Shown here in pieces: positions 53,490 through 62,752 of a stretch of 64,000 nucleotides of DNA; the stretch's first letter is position 1; each line of letters opens with the position of its first letter. Location of the stretch: contig CAJTDD010000013.1 in the NCBI GenBank assembly GCA_910574885.1, positions 1-64,000 of the forward strand. Direction: 5' to 3'. The translations under genes and the position numbers were made by a program. A model generated the notes under the pieces. That model was not told the origin of the DNA. It saw nothing but the letters and a program-made list of their open reading frames with translations, and ran no database searches. Source of the stretch: Lachnospiraceae bacterium (GTDB lineage Bacteria; Bacillota; Clostridia; Lachnospirales; Lachnospiraceae).

Positions 53490-55214
53490 TCACTCATCTT
53501 TCTCCATGTCATATGCAATCTCGCAAGACTTCTTATAACAGGCGATTCCATACTTGTGAATCACTTTCATCCCACTCGTCCTAAGGATCTCTGTGTAACC
53601 GCCGTTATCGATCTGCTTCATTGCTTCCTTACAAGCAGCAGCATAACGTGCGTTTTCTGCATACTTCACTTCTATGACACAGCCAATCTTCTCATGTGGA
53701 ATCTCAATACATATATCCGTATATCCGGTTCCAGACTCTGAATTCGATTTGACGCTCCAACCGCCTTCTGCCTGCAAAAGACCTAACAGCATACCATGGT
53801 AGAAGTTTTCTTTCATTTCCTTTTTAACGGCAGTATCCCGAATACTGATCGACTCTGACATGATCTCACTAAATATCCGCTGTACTCCTTGTGCATCACC
53901 GCTCTTTATAGCTTTACAGAATTCCTTCCATCTCTTTGTATTTCCTATGACCTTGACTCTGAACCATGAATTAATTTTCTTTTCATAGATTCCACGGACC
54001 TCCCGGTTGGGTATGACCAGCTTATGAAGCCCATTTTCCGGTCTTCCGGTTTCTGTAAGATATCCCGTGGTAAACAGGACGCTCCACAGATAAGTCTGGC
54101 GGGTCTCAAGATCCTCACTCCCAAGATCCGTATATGTCAATTCCGGTATTAAAGCTTTCTCTATATACTCCCCGGAAATCAAAGCCTCAATCTGATTCCT
54201 CACGGTTGCCGAGGCATTTTCAAGTATATCCTGTATGATAGCATTACTGCTGCTGTTCTCCCAATGCGCCTCCATCGGGGCATGGATATCCTCCCTGAGC
54301 TTATCACACTGATTGATTACATCCCACGGACAATATACGTCCACATTTCCGAAATGATAACCATCATACCACTCTTTGATACGTTCAAACGTCTCCTCTA
54401 TCCCATAATATCGAAGCATCTCTATGACTTCCTTATCCGTAAAGCCAAAATATTCCCCGTAATCTACGTCTGAAATCGTCCGTACCTTAAAATTATTAAG
54501 CCCTGTAAAGATACTCTCTTTCGCAATCCTAAGGCATCCCGTAATAACTGCCAAGAATATATTATGATTTGTCTTCAACGTATGACTGAACAGCAGACGC
54601 ATCATCTGCACCATCTGTGGATAATATCCATACTGATAGGCTTTGTCCAGAGGCACATCATACTCGTCCAGCAGGATCACTACCTGCTTTCCATAATGGG
54701 TACTGAGGAGCTTGGAAAGTAATTTCAGGCTCACGCATATGCTTGACTTCGTTTCAAAATGGTTCGACAAAATATCGTCTAATTTGCACTTATCATATTC
54801 GGAAATATGTGGGCTGTCCATGAGCCAGACAAAGCGCCCCGCTTCTTCACTGATAATTTCGCACAGCATGTCCGTTGCTTCTGTAAAATTCTCCCCTTCC
54901 ACATCTTTAAAACTCAGTGTGATGACCGGATATTTTCCCATGTATTGTTCGCATAATTTTTTTTCTTTCGCTATGTCAAGTCCGTCGAACAGCGACGAAT
55001 CCGTACCGATCTCAAAAAATGTCTTGAGCATATCCATATTGAGGCTTTTGCCAAATCGTCTCGGACGTGTAAAGAGATTGACAATACCTCTTGCTTCCAG
55101 CAGGTCACGGATAAATCCTGTCTTATCTACATAGTAAAAATCCTGTTCTTTAAAGGTTCTGAAAAATTCTACTCCTATGGGGAGCTTCTTCTTTTTTCCT
55201 TTCACAACGCTCAC
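53490..55214 (-). CDS. AAA-ATPase with C-terminal PD-(D/E)XK domain, type 2
   Basis: A 574-residue protein of the AAA-ATPase-like plus PDDEXK_9 type. It starts KLPIGVEFFRTFKEQDFYYVDKT, the family hallmark, then Walker A TRPRRFGKSLNMDML, Walker B VILLDEYDVPLDKAY and the C-terminal nuclease core GYTDICIEI...GCVIEVKYAENAR. The start may be GTG at 55214 or at 55205, since both have a purine-rich stretch in front. It differs in sequence from its downstream partner, so they are not a recent duplication. Confidence 0.87.
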   Translation of the reverse strand: MSVVKGKKKKLPIGVEFFRTFKEQDFYYVDKTGFIRDLLEARGIVNLFTRPRRFGKSLNMDMLKTFFEIGTDSSLFDGLDIAKEKKLCEQYMGKYPVITLSFKDVEGENFTEATDMLCEIISEEAGRFVWLMDSPHISEYDKCKLDDILSNHFETKSSICVSLKLLSKLLSTHYGKQVVILLDEYDVPLDKAYQYGYYPQMVQMMRLLFSHTLKTNHNIFLAVITGCLRIAKESIFTGLNNFKVRTISDVDYGEYFGFTDKEVIEMLRYYGIEETFERIKEWYDGYHFGNVDVYCPWDVINQCDKLREDIHAPMEAHWENSSSNAIIQDILENASATVRNQIEALISGEYIEKALIPELTYTDLGSEDLETRQTYLWSVLFTTGYLTETGRPENGLHKLVIPNREVRGIYEKKINSWFRVKVIGNTKRWKEFCKAIKSGDAQGVQRIFSEIMSESISIRDTAVKKEMKENFYHGMLLGLLQAEGGWSVKSNSESGTGYTDICIEIPHEKIGCVIEVKYAENARYAAACKEAMKQIDNGGYTEILRTSGMKVIHKYGIACYKKSCEIAYDMEKDE

Positions 55215-55257
55215 CTTCTCCTGTACTGGTCTCTATTGTAATATAAAAGAGATGGGT

Positions 55258-58200
55258 CTACTCAATACTCTTCAACGACTCCACCATATCTATCTTCTTG
55301 AGCTTAAAATACATCACTCCGTTAATCATCAGTGAAAATGCCACCGTAAGAGCCAGACTATAGATAAAACTCGGCAGATTGATATTCCTGCCGAACATCG
55401 CTGAATCCACCTCCACCGTCTCAATAATGAAAAGGTGCAAAAACTTCCCAAGCACAACTCCTACGACTGCCCCAAGGAAGGTCAGCAGGATATTCTCCCG
55501 GTACACATATTCTGCCACTTCCGTATTGTAAAATCCTAAAACTTTCAGTGTCGCCAATTCCCGCTTACGCTCTGCAATATTGACAGTATTCAGGTTATAA
55601 AGCACCACGAACGCCAGCATCCCTGCCGAAATAATCAAGACAACAATGACCAGGTTCAGGCTCCTTAACATATCGTCTAACTGCTTCTCGATATCATGGG
55701 TATAGCTGACGCTCAGCGCGCCGTCCTTTTTCAGGATATCCCTTCCGACCTTCTCCATCTCCGTATTGGTAGCCGAGTCCGCCATCGTGAACAAGATACT
55801 GTTATACTCCGGCTCCTGGCCGTATACATTTTCATAACAGCCCGGCGTAAAATATATGTAATGCCCCATATAGTTTTCGCAAATCTGCGTAATCTTTACC
55901 TTCTTATTGCCGTTTTCTTCATCCTTAATCTCGATGGTATCACCCTTTTTTGCCTCTAAAAGCTTTGCCGTCTTCTCGCTGACGATTACGCCGTCGTCTG
56001 ACAGTTCGTACCGTTCTTTCGTCTTCCGGTCATGGAAATCAACGAACTTGGGGATGTCCTCCACCGTACCGAACACACATGCATAAGCCGCCCGCTCCTT
56101 CTTTCCGTTTACCAGCGTGATATTCTGCATATCCGCATCCATAAACCGGGCCACCTGCCCTTCATCCTCCAAGGCCTCTTTCAGCTCTTCCTGCTGCTCC
56201 TTCGTAATATCCTCTTCCAGATAAATGCTTCCGTCATAGAACTGAATCTCGGCAAATTGAAGCTCGGCAATCTCATAGCAGGAATCTTTCAGCCCGAATC
56301 CTACCAGCATCAGCGCCATACACCCGCCGATTCCAAATATGGTCATGAAGAAACGCTTCTTATACCGCATCAAATTCCGTATGGTGGATTTCCACGTAAA
56401 ATTAAGATGCCTCCAGATGATACCGATACGTTCCAAGAACACCCGCCGTCCATTCTTTGGGGTGGGCGGACGCATCAATACTGCAGGCTGTGCATCCAGT
56501 TCCCGGTAGCAGGCCATGACCGTAGCAAATATGGTGCAGAACACCGCAGCCCCGGACGCCATCACCGCATACCCCCAGTCATAAGGCACGAGAATCCGCG
56601 GTAAATGCTGGTATAATATCCCGTATGCGTAAACAATAATATATGGAAGAATCTTCTCCCCAATCAGGACGCCTAAAATGCTCCCTCCCGCCGTAGCTAA
56701 CAGCGCATAGCCGATATATTTAGACGCAATGGCCGCTTTGCCGTAACCAAGGGCTTTCATCGTCCCGATGGATGTGCGCTGTTCCTCCACCATGCGCGTC
56801 ATGCTGGTCAGGCTGATGAGCGCTGCCACAAGGAAGAAGAGTACCGGGAACACCCGCCCGATTGCTCCGAGACGCTCCGCATTTTCTCCGAATCCGCTGT
56901 ACTCTATCAAAGTGCTTCGGTCATACACATACCACTTAGGCAAGCCGATATCCGCAATATCCGCTTCCGCCTCGGCAATCTTTTCTTCTCCTTCGGCAAT
57001 CTCTTCCTCGGCTTTGACCTTGCCGTCCTCATATTCCTGCTTAGCGTCGGCAAGTTTTGCTTCATTGGATAGGATTTCTGCCTCGCCGTCGGCAAGTTTT
57101 GCTTCCTGCTCCTTTATCTCTCCCCATCCCGCATTAATCTGCTTCTGTCCGGATGAAAGCTGTGCAGGTACGGACGCAAGTTCGGATTCTGCCGCCGAAA
57201 GCTGTGCCTTGGTAGCGGCAAGCTGCGCTGCCGTATCGTCTAACTGCTTCTGGCTTGCGGTAAGTTCGGCAGCTCCCGACTCATATGCCTGACGCTGGCC
57301 TTCAATCTTCATTGTAAGCATCTGGGCCGTTTTCTCCAACTCTGCAAGCTGCTGCAAAAGCTCGGCAGGAATTTCGATCTCGGGGCCTCCCGGATTATCG
57401 TCTCCCTCCGAATCTCCCGGAACGTTTACATCCCCGGAATCTTCTGGGGCATTGCCGTCTAAAGAGCCGCCCTCGCCTATACCGCCTGAAACATCTCCGT
57501 TCCTGAAACTATCCTGTACACTCGTCCGGACAACTTCCGGCTGCGCCCCGGCTGCCTTCCGTATTCCCGTCCTTCTGGCTTGTGCCTGCATCTGTTCAAT
57601 CTGCGCTTTTATGGCTCCAATCTGATCGAGTACGGTCTGATAACTCTGCTCGTCCGCCCCGATCTGCGCCTGCAGGCCCTCTAACTGCTGCCTTCCTGCC
57701 GCTATCTGTGCCTCCGCATCCGGCCTTGCCGCCTCATACTGTGCAAGCCCCTGCTCATATGCCGCCTTGCCGTCATTTAACTGTGCAAGCCCTGACCGGT
57801 ACTCGGCTCTGGCCGAATCCAGTTCCTTCTGCTTGGAGTTCAGGGTGGATTTCGCATCCGCTATCTGCTTCCTGCCGTCCTCAATCTGCACCCTGGCATC
57901 CGCAAGCTGCTTTTCTGCGTCCGCTATCTTCTCCGCCGCATCCGCAAGCTCCTTTTCCGCCTCTTCCTTTCCTTCTTCCATCTCCTCTTTCGCCTCGGCA
58001 AGTTTCTCATTTGCCTCGTCTTTCAGGCTGTCTTTACGGACCAGGGCGCGCTCGTCCGTAAGTTCCTCCACCTGTGCAAGAATCTCCTCAATCCGGTCAT
58101 CGTATGCGTCGGTAAATGCAAGCAGAGCCTTTGCACCTTCTACCTGCAGATAGACCTCGGTAAACACATCCATATCAAAGGTATTTTCCGGCACAACAAG

Positions 58201-58812
58201 AAATGCCTGAATGCTCCCGTCCCCCACCGTCGAGCTGCCTCTTCCGTAGGACAGATAGCACGGGCTGTTCCCAAGCCCCACCACCTCAAAGGTATCCGTC
58301 TTTAATGTATCGGAAATCTCATCGTCTGTCCCTGACTTCAGTTCAATCTTATCCCCAATCTTGAACTCCGAATTATCGTCCGCAAGGCACTCCCCTGTTT
58401 TCTCGGGAAGCCGTCCCTTGCTCACTGTCACCCGGTTCATCTTCTCCTGCAATGACATGACATGGAGTACCTGCTGCTCGTCCTTGGCGCTATAGAGGAA
58501 ATCCGCGCTGTACGCCCCTTCTGCCCTTGCGATTCCATCTGCTTTCTCCATGGCGCGCACGTCTCTCTCCGTAACGCCGTAGGTACAGATTGCCTTGATG
58601 TCCATCAACTCCGCCTCGTCAAAATAAGAATCCCCGCTCAGTCTCATGTCCGGCTCTGAGGCACGGATTCCCGAAAAAAATGCGACTCCAAGAGCAACAA
58701 TGAACAGAATCGATAAAAACCTCCCCGGGCTCTTCCGGATTTCCATATAGAAATCTTTCCTGGTTGCCTTCTTTCTCTTTTTCGTCGTCTGATTCGTCCT
58801 CTTCATCTGCAT
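55258..58812 (-). CDS. FtsX-type ABC transporter permease with long coiled-coil
   Basis: A 1184-residue MacB/FtsX-family permease. TM1 is near residues 33-50 (FLSILFIVALGVAFFSGI). A long extracellular Ala/Glu/Lys/Gln-rich coiled-coil spans about 270-640 and is broken by a Gly/Asp/Pro-rich insert (about 437-480). The first FtsX domain (about 670-800) and second (about 1060-1180) close the protein. The partner ATPase gene lies three bases upstream. Such transporters often export peptides or act in cell-wall or antimicrobial response; the substrate is unknown. Confidence 0.92.
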   Translation of the reverse strand: MQMKRTNQTTKKRKKATRKDFYMEIRKSPGRFLSILFIVALGVAFFSGIRASEPDMRLSGDSYFDEAELMDIKAICTYGVTERDVRAMEKADGIARAEGAYSADFLYSAKDEQQVLHVMSLQEKMNRVTVSKGRLPEKTGECLADDNSEFKIGDKIELKSGTDDEISDTLKTDTFEVVGLGNSPCYLSYGRGSSTVGDGSIQAFLVVPENTFDMDVFTEVYLQVEGAKALLAFTDAYDDRIEEILAQVEELTDERALVRKDSLKDEANEKLAEAKEEMEEGKEEAEKELADAAEKIADAEKQLADARVQIEDGRKQIADAKSTLNSKQKELDSARAEYRSGLAQLNDGKAAYEQGLAQYEAARPDAEAQIAAGRQQLEGLQAQIGADEQSYQTVLDQIGAIKAQIEQMQAQARRTGIRKAAGAQPEVVRTSVQDSFRNGDVSGGIGEGGSLDGNAPEDSGDVNVPGDSEGDDNPGGPEIEIPAELLQQLAELEKTAQMLTMKIEGQRQAYESGAAELTASQKQLDDTAAQLAATKAQLSAAESELASVPAQLSSGQKQINAGWGEIKEQEAKLADGEAEILSNEAKLADAKQEYEDGKVKAEEEIAEGEEKIAEAEADIADIGLPKWYVYDRSTLIEYSGFGENAERLGAIGRVFPVLFFLVAALISLTSMTRMVEEQRTSIGTMKALGYGKAAIASKYIGYALLATAGGSILGVLIGEKILPYIIVYAYGILYQHLPRILVPYDWGYAVMASGAAVFCTIFATVMACYRELDAQPAVLMRPPTPKNGRRVFLERIGIIWRHLNFTWKSTIRNLMRYKKRFFMTIFGIGGCMALMLVGFGLKDSCYEIAELQFAEIQFYDGSIYLEEDITKEQQEELKEALEDEGQVARFMDADMQNITLVNGKKERAAYACVFGTVEDIPKFVDFHDRKTKERYELSDDGVIVSEKTAKLLEAKKGDTIEIKDEENGNKKVKITQICENYMGHYIYFTPGCYENVYGQEPEYNSILFTMADSATNTEMEKVGRDILKKDGALSVSYTHDIEKQLDDMLRSLNLVIVVLIISAGMLAFVVLYNLNTVNIAERKRELATLKVLGFYNTEVAEYVYRENILLTFLGAVVGVVLGKFLHLFIIETVEVDSAMFGRNINLPSFIYSLALTVAFSLMINGVMYFKLKKIDMVESLKSIE

Positions 58813-58815
58813 ACC

Positions 58816-59520
58816 CTACCACTCTATAGTTTCTACCGATACCGGGTACGGATTCCTCAAAATGTCCGCCACCCGTCCGTTCTTGATCTTGATTACACGG
58901 TCGGCCATCGGCGCGATCGCCGAATTGTGGGTAATGAGAATGACTGTCATACCCTTGATCCGACACGTATCCTGCAAAAGTTTCAGGATGGATTTTCCCG
59001 TGTTATAATCTAACGCTCCTGTCGGCTCGTCGCACAGCAGGATCTTTGGGTTCTTCGCCAACGCCCTTGCAATGGACACCCGCTGCTGTTCCCCGCCGGA
59101 TAACTGCGCCGGGAAATTATTGAGACGCGCTCCAAGCCCCACTTCCTCCAACACTTCCCTTGCATCCATGGGGTCTTTGCAGATTTGGAGAGCCAGTTCT
59201 ACATTCTCCAGTGCAGTCAGGTTCGGAATCAGGTTGTAGAACTGGAATACGAATCCGATATCGTCCCGGCGGTAAGCCGTGAGCTGCTTCTGGGAGTAGG
59301 AAGTGATATCTTGCCCGTCCACGATTACCCTTCCCTCTGACGCCGTATCCATGCCGCCCAGAATATTCAAGACCGTCGTCTTTCCTGCACCGCTTGGTCC
59401 CACTACCACGGCGAACTCTCCCTGATTGATTTGGAAATCAATCCCGTCCGCCGCCATGATCTCCACCTCGCCCATGCGGTATCTCTTTTTTACATCTTCT
59501 AATGTGACAAACCCGCCCAT
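58816..59520 (-). CDS. ABC transporter ATP-binding protein (MacB/LolD type)
   Basis: A 234-residue ATPase with Walker [18 protein letters not shown]-loop [16 protein letters not shown], signature [15 protein letters not shown], Walker [13 protein letters not shown] and switch His in ILITHNSA. It resembles the DevA/LolD/MacB group. Its gene precedes the FtsX-like permease with three bases between, so the two proteins form one transporter. Confidence 0.95.
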   Translation of the reverse strand: MGGFVTLEDVKKRYRMGEVEIMAADGIDFQINQGEFAVVVGPSGAGKTTVLNILGGMDTASEGRVIVDGQDITSYSQKQLTAYRRDDIGFVFQFYNLIPNLTALENVELALQICKDPMDAREVLEEVGLGARLNNFPAQLSGGEQQRVSIARALAKNPKILLCDEPTGALDYNTGKSILKLLQDTCRIKGMTVILITHNSAIAPMADRVIKIKNGRVADILRNPYPVSVETIEW

Positions 59521-59704
59521 ATGTTTCCTCCGTGAACACTCATTTAGTTTTCTAACTTCTTTTTGTAAATCTGGCTTTCATTTCCTTCACGAACTTTTTC
59601 TTGTACGTTGCTATTATATCACGTATAATACCAGAAGAGAAATCTAATATTTATAAAACTATTCTAAAAGATATGGTAAAATAGCTGTATAAAGGGAGGT
59701 CCAT

Positions 59705-60208
59705 ATGAATACTGTAAACATAATACCAGCGAAATCTGACTCTGAAATCCACGAAATCGCCAATCTGGCGGAAGAAATCTGGCACCAGCACTTTACTCCT
59801 ATCATCGGGGAGGCGCAGGTGAATTACATGGTGGAAAAGTTCCAGTCCTATCCTGCCTTACGGGAACAAATTGGACTGGATGGTTATGAATACTACCAGT
59901 TATTCAGCTCACACACCTTCGCCGGTTACATGGGAATCCATCCGGAGGCAGAGGCGTTGTTTTTAAGCAAGCTCTACATAAAAAAAGAATGCCGCGGCCA
60001 GCATCTTGCGACAGAAGCGCTTCATTTTCTGGTTGATTTGTGTAAAGACCGGGGGCTTAACAAGATATGGCTGACCTGCAATAAGCATAATGAAAATACG
60101 CTGGCAGTCTATGACCATCTGGGATTTGTAATTACGGACGAGCAGGTAGCAGATATTGGGAATGGGTTTGTGATGGATGATTTTATACTGACTCTTGAGA
60201 TTCGATAG
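59705..60208 (+). CDS. GNAT-family N-acetyltransferase
   Basis: A 167-residue GNAT. The acetyl-CoA region shows LSKLYIKKECRGQHLATEAL (pattern R-x-x-G-x-x-A is slightly altered as RGQHLA), and ends with WLTCNKHNENTLAVYDHLGF. AGGGAGG precedes the ATG. Acceptor unknown; possibly a small molecule or peptide. It is a single gene between divergent and convergent neighbours. Confidence 0.85.
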   Translation: MNTVNIIPAKSDSEIHEIANLAEEIWHQHFTPIIGEAQVNYMVEKFQSYPALREQIGLDGYEYYQLFSSHTFAGYMGIHPEAEALFLSKLYIKKECRGQHLATEALHFLVDLCKDRGLNKIWLTCNKHNENTLAVYDHLGFVITDEQVADIGNGFVMDDFILTLEIR

Positions 60209-60274
60209 CAGGGGACTGCCACTGCCGTGAAAATGGGAGAGGAAGATGTCACTTCGTGACCCCATTTTCGCGCA

Positions 60275-60296
60275 GTTCAGCGCCGAAGCGCTGAAC
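60275..60296. terminator. Hairpin between GNAT and GH20 genes
   Basis: GTTCAGCGC and GCGCTGAAC form a perfect 9-bp stem with a CGAA loop. A second small hairpin, GTCAC-TTC-GTGAC (60248-60260), stands next to it. They lie between convergent genes; no clear T-tract. Confidence 0.65.
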
Positions 60297-60313
60297 TTTC
60301 AAAATAAAATGGA

Positions 60314-61756
60314 TTAGATATCCTCCTGTGCCTTCCTTGCCTCTTCCATGTCCTCTTCCGAGAAATTCCTCCGGAATTCCTCCGCCTGTCTTGCCGCCGT
60401 CTCTTCATCCGGCTCCCATCCGTCCACCTTCATCGCATGAATCCCATTCTTCTCAAACAGGCCGAACGCCCCTTCAAGCCGCTTGCGGAAATCCTCATAC
60501 TCCGGACGTTCCTCGCCGCACCATCCCACTTCCGCCAAAGCCGCGAACCTGGGCCAGCACAGCTCTTCCAGCCGCTCGTCATCCCGGATAAACTCCGTCC
60601 ACACCAGACATTCTGCCCCCAGTACAGAATCCCCGCCGCATGCTCCAAGTTTCCCCGGGTCTGCCTTCAAGTCATACATATCCTTCACAGAATGCATACC
60701 ATAGGGATAATCACAGTAACAGTTCTCCACCATGGCAAGAATCGCCGTCCCGCCCTTGTCAAGATGCGCCTGAATCTGATGATCCTTATCCTCTGTCCAG
60801 AGCTGCACCACCACCTCTTTGTCCAGATTCCCGCCATAGACAGCCTCATTCCATACAATGGGAATCCGCCCCTTCGACAACAGATATGAAGCGATGCGGT
60901 TACAGAAGTATCCCTGAAGCTCCTGGGCATTTTTGAGTCCTTCCTCCTCAATGCGCTTCTGGCAGCATGCACACCCATTCCAGCGTTCCTTAGGCGCTTC
61001 GTCGCCTCCGATATGAAAATATTTCCCTGGGAAAATCTCCATCAAATCATCCAGAAGATTCTCTATGAACGTAAAAGTCTCCTCTTTCCCGGCGCAGAAC
61101 AATTCCTTGAATATCCCCGCCCTCGTTTCAACCTCCACCGGTTTTCCAAGGCAGGAAAGCTGTGGATACGCCGCTAAAATCGCCGTCACATGCCCTGGCA
61201 TGTCAACCTCCGGAACGACCTCAATCCCCAGTTTCCCGCAATAGTCCACAATATCCCTGACCTCATCCCGCGTGTAGAAACCACCTGACCTCTGGTCGGA
61301 ACGATAATTTCCAAAATGATCCCCCGCCCGCACCGAACTGATTTCGTGGAGCTTGGGATACCGTTTGCTCTCAATCCTCCATCCCTGGTCGTCCGATATA
61401 TGCCAGTGGAAATGGTTCAGCTTGAACTCTGCAGACATGCGGATCATTTTCTTTAACTCCTCCACAGAAAAATAGTGCCTTGCACAGTCAATCTGGAAGG
61501 AACGGTAGGAATACGCCGGATAGTCTTCAATCTCCATACAGGGCAATTCCTCCCCGTACATCATCCGCAGCTGCCCCAATGTGGTGCGGGCATAGAAAAG
61601 CCCGGCATCCCCGCTGCCCTCCAAAAGAATCTGCTCCGGCGAAATACGGATACGGTATTCTTCCGCTTTCAATCCGGTGCAGATTTCCTCCTTTACCGGG
61701 ACATCCTGCCCGGCTAATCCTTCTGTTAACTGCATTTTTCTTGGTTTTGGTATCAT
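60314..61756 (-). CDS. Glycoside hydrolase family 20 beta-N-acetylhexosaminidase
   Basis: A 480-residue GH20 enzyme. N-terminal GH20b-like part, then the TIM barrel: YRSFQIDCARHYFSVEEL, NHFHWHISDDQGWRIE, VVPEVDMPGHV and the catalytic motif FHIGGDEAP (Asp-Glu) near residue 250. Trp-rich LWTEDK and WTEF positions follow. No signal peptide is seen, so it acts inside the cell on imported GlcNAc/GalNAc-containing fragments. It lies downstream of an AraC regulator in the same direction, a probable control pair. Confidence 0.92.
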   Translation of the reverse strand: MIPKPRKMQLTEGLAGQDVPVKEEICTGLKAEEYRIRISPEQILLEGSGDAGLFYARTTLGQLRMMYGEELPCMEIEDYPAYSYRSFQIDCARHYFSVEELKKMIRMSAEFKLNHFHWHISDDQGWRIESKRYPKLHEISSVRAGDHFGNYRSDQRSGGFYTRDEVRDIVDYCGKLGIEVVPEVDMPGHVTAILAAYPQLSCLGKPVEVETRAGIFKELFCAGKEETFTFIENLLDDLMEIFPGKYFHIGGDEAPKERWNGCACCQKRIEEEGLKNAQELQGYFCNRIASYLLSKGRIPIVWNEAVYGGNLDKEVVVQLWTEDKDHQIQAHLDKGGTAILAMVENCYCDYPYGMHSVKDMYDLKADPGKLGACGGDSVLGAECLVWTEFIRDDERLEELCWPRFAALAEVGWCGEERPEYEDFRKRLEGAFGLFEKNGIHAMKVDGWEPDEETAARQAEEFRRNFSEEDMEEARKAQEDI

Positions 61757-61794
61757 ATGTTACCCTCCTCTTCCTATTTTTTTGTATTTCTTAT

Positions 61795-61814
61795 TTGGAT
61801 GAAGTCCGCCATAT
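61795..61814 (+). repeat. Possible fragment of the palindromic repeat family, copy 7
   Basis: TTTGGATGAAGTCCGCCATA keeps the GGAT-GAA-GTCC hairpin with G-T pairs but lacks the rest of the element. It lies between the AraC gene and the GH20 gene. Confidence 0.3.
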
Positions 61815-62752
61815 TACCAGCCTTCTTCCGAGTGAATCCAGTATTTCAATAACTGCTGTTCGTAATTCTCCGGGCGCCTCCGCCATTCGCTGGGCGATAC
61901 GCCTGTGACCTGCTTAAAATTCCGGTTAAATGTTGACAGCGTCGTAAAGCCACATTTTCCCGCAATATCCGTCATGGATTCATCTGTATTTTTCAGATAA
62001 TTACATGCCGTCTGCACCCGCACCAGATTAATGTATTCCAACGGTCCCATATGCATGTATGTGGAAAATACCCTCCGGAAATGCGTCTCGCTGATATGGC
62101 ACCATTTTGCCAAATCTTCCACCTTCAAAGGCTCCATATAATGGAGCGTGATGTAATCCAACGCCCGGGAAACAGGTATCGTAATCTTCCCGCTGATTTC
62201 CAGCGGCCCATTCTCATCCGGGTTCTCTCTGGCGATGCTTACCAGGAGCGCCGCCATAAGCCCCTTGGCTTCCTCCAAATAGAATTCCTTCGTATCCCGC
62301 ATAATATCAAGGATTCCCCGTATCATCTTTGCAATGCCCGGCGTTTCCTCGATTGCACGGAAGATTGCCTGTGAATTGATTCTGTGGAGCAGGTATTTCA
62401 TCCGTTTCACATTACCGCCTTTCAGGTACAGCTCTTCCAGAATCCCCTCCACATCCACGAACAGATACTCCCATCTGCTGATCGTACCCGGGTCGCTGTT
62501 CGTCGTATGGGGATAATTTCTGGGGATGATCGAAATCTCTCCGCCCGTAAACCGGTAATCCCTCTCCCCTAGAGTCAGCGTCCCTTCGCCCTCGTAGCAG
62601 TAACCGATCTCCATATAATTGTGGAAATGCAGATAATCAATATCCCGGCCATAGGTCTGCACCCATTTCTGCCCCAGCAGTGCAAGGATCGGGCTTCCTT
62701 CCGGCATCTTGTAATATCGGAATTCTATCTTAGGTTTTTTCTTCTTAGACAT
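61814..62752 (-). CDS. AraC-family transcriptional regulator
   Basis: A 312-residue regulator. The N-terminal cupin-like sensor (YLHFHNYMEIGYCYEGEGTLTLG, SIIPRNYPHT) suits sugar binding. The C-terminal double helix-turn-helix is clear: VEDLAKWCHISETHFRRVFSTYM and MTDIAGKCGFTTLSTFNRNFK, ending GVSPSEWRRR. It precedes the GH20 gene, so it probably controls hexosaminidase and perhaps the MATE gene. It overlaps the upstream MATE gene by 8 bases. Confidence 0.92.
   Translation of the reverse strand: MSKKKKPKIEFRYYKMPEGSPILALLGQKWVQTYGRDIDYLHFHNYMEIGYCYEGEGTLTLGERDYRFTGGEISIIPRNYPHTTNSDPGTISRWEYLFVDVEGILEELYLKGGNVKRMKYLLHRINSQAIFRAIEETPGIAKMIRGILDIMRDTKEFYLEEAKGLMAALLVSIARENPDENGPLEISGKITIPVSRALDYITLHYMEPLKVEDLAKWCHISETHFRRVFSTYMHMGPLEYINLVRVQTACNYLKNTDESMTDIAGKCGFTTLSTFNRNFKQVTGVSPSEWRRRPENYEQQLLKYWIHSEEGW

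Noticed and set aside
54947-54966. T8 run as a phase-variable tract in the second AAA-ATPase gene
   Set aside because: Short A/T runs are common in this A/T-rich gene, and it codes for ordinary Lys and Asn codons.
51889-55214. Known anti-phage defence system
   Set aside because: No diagnostic partner genes are present; the domain set is too generic for a named system.
6498-61814. CRISPR array
   Set aside because: The repeats are scattered by kilobases, with no regular spacers and no cas genes in the window.
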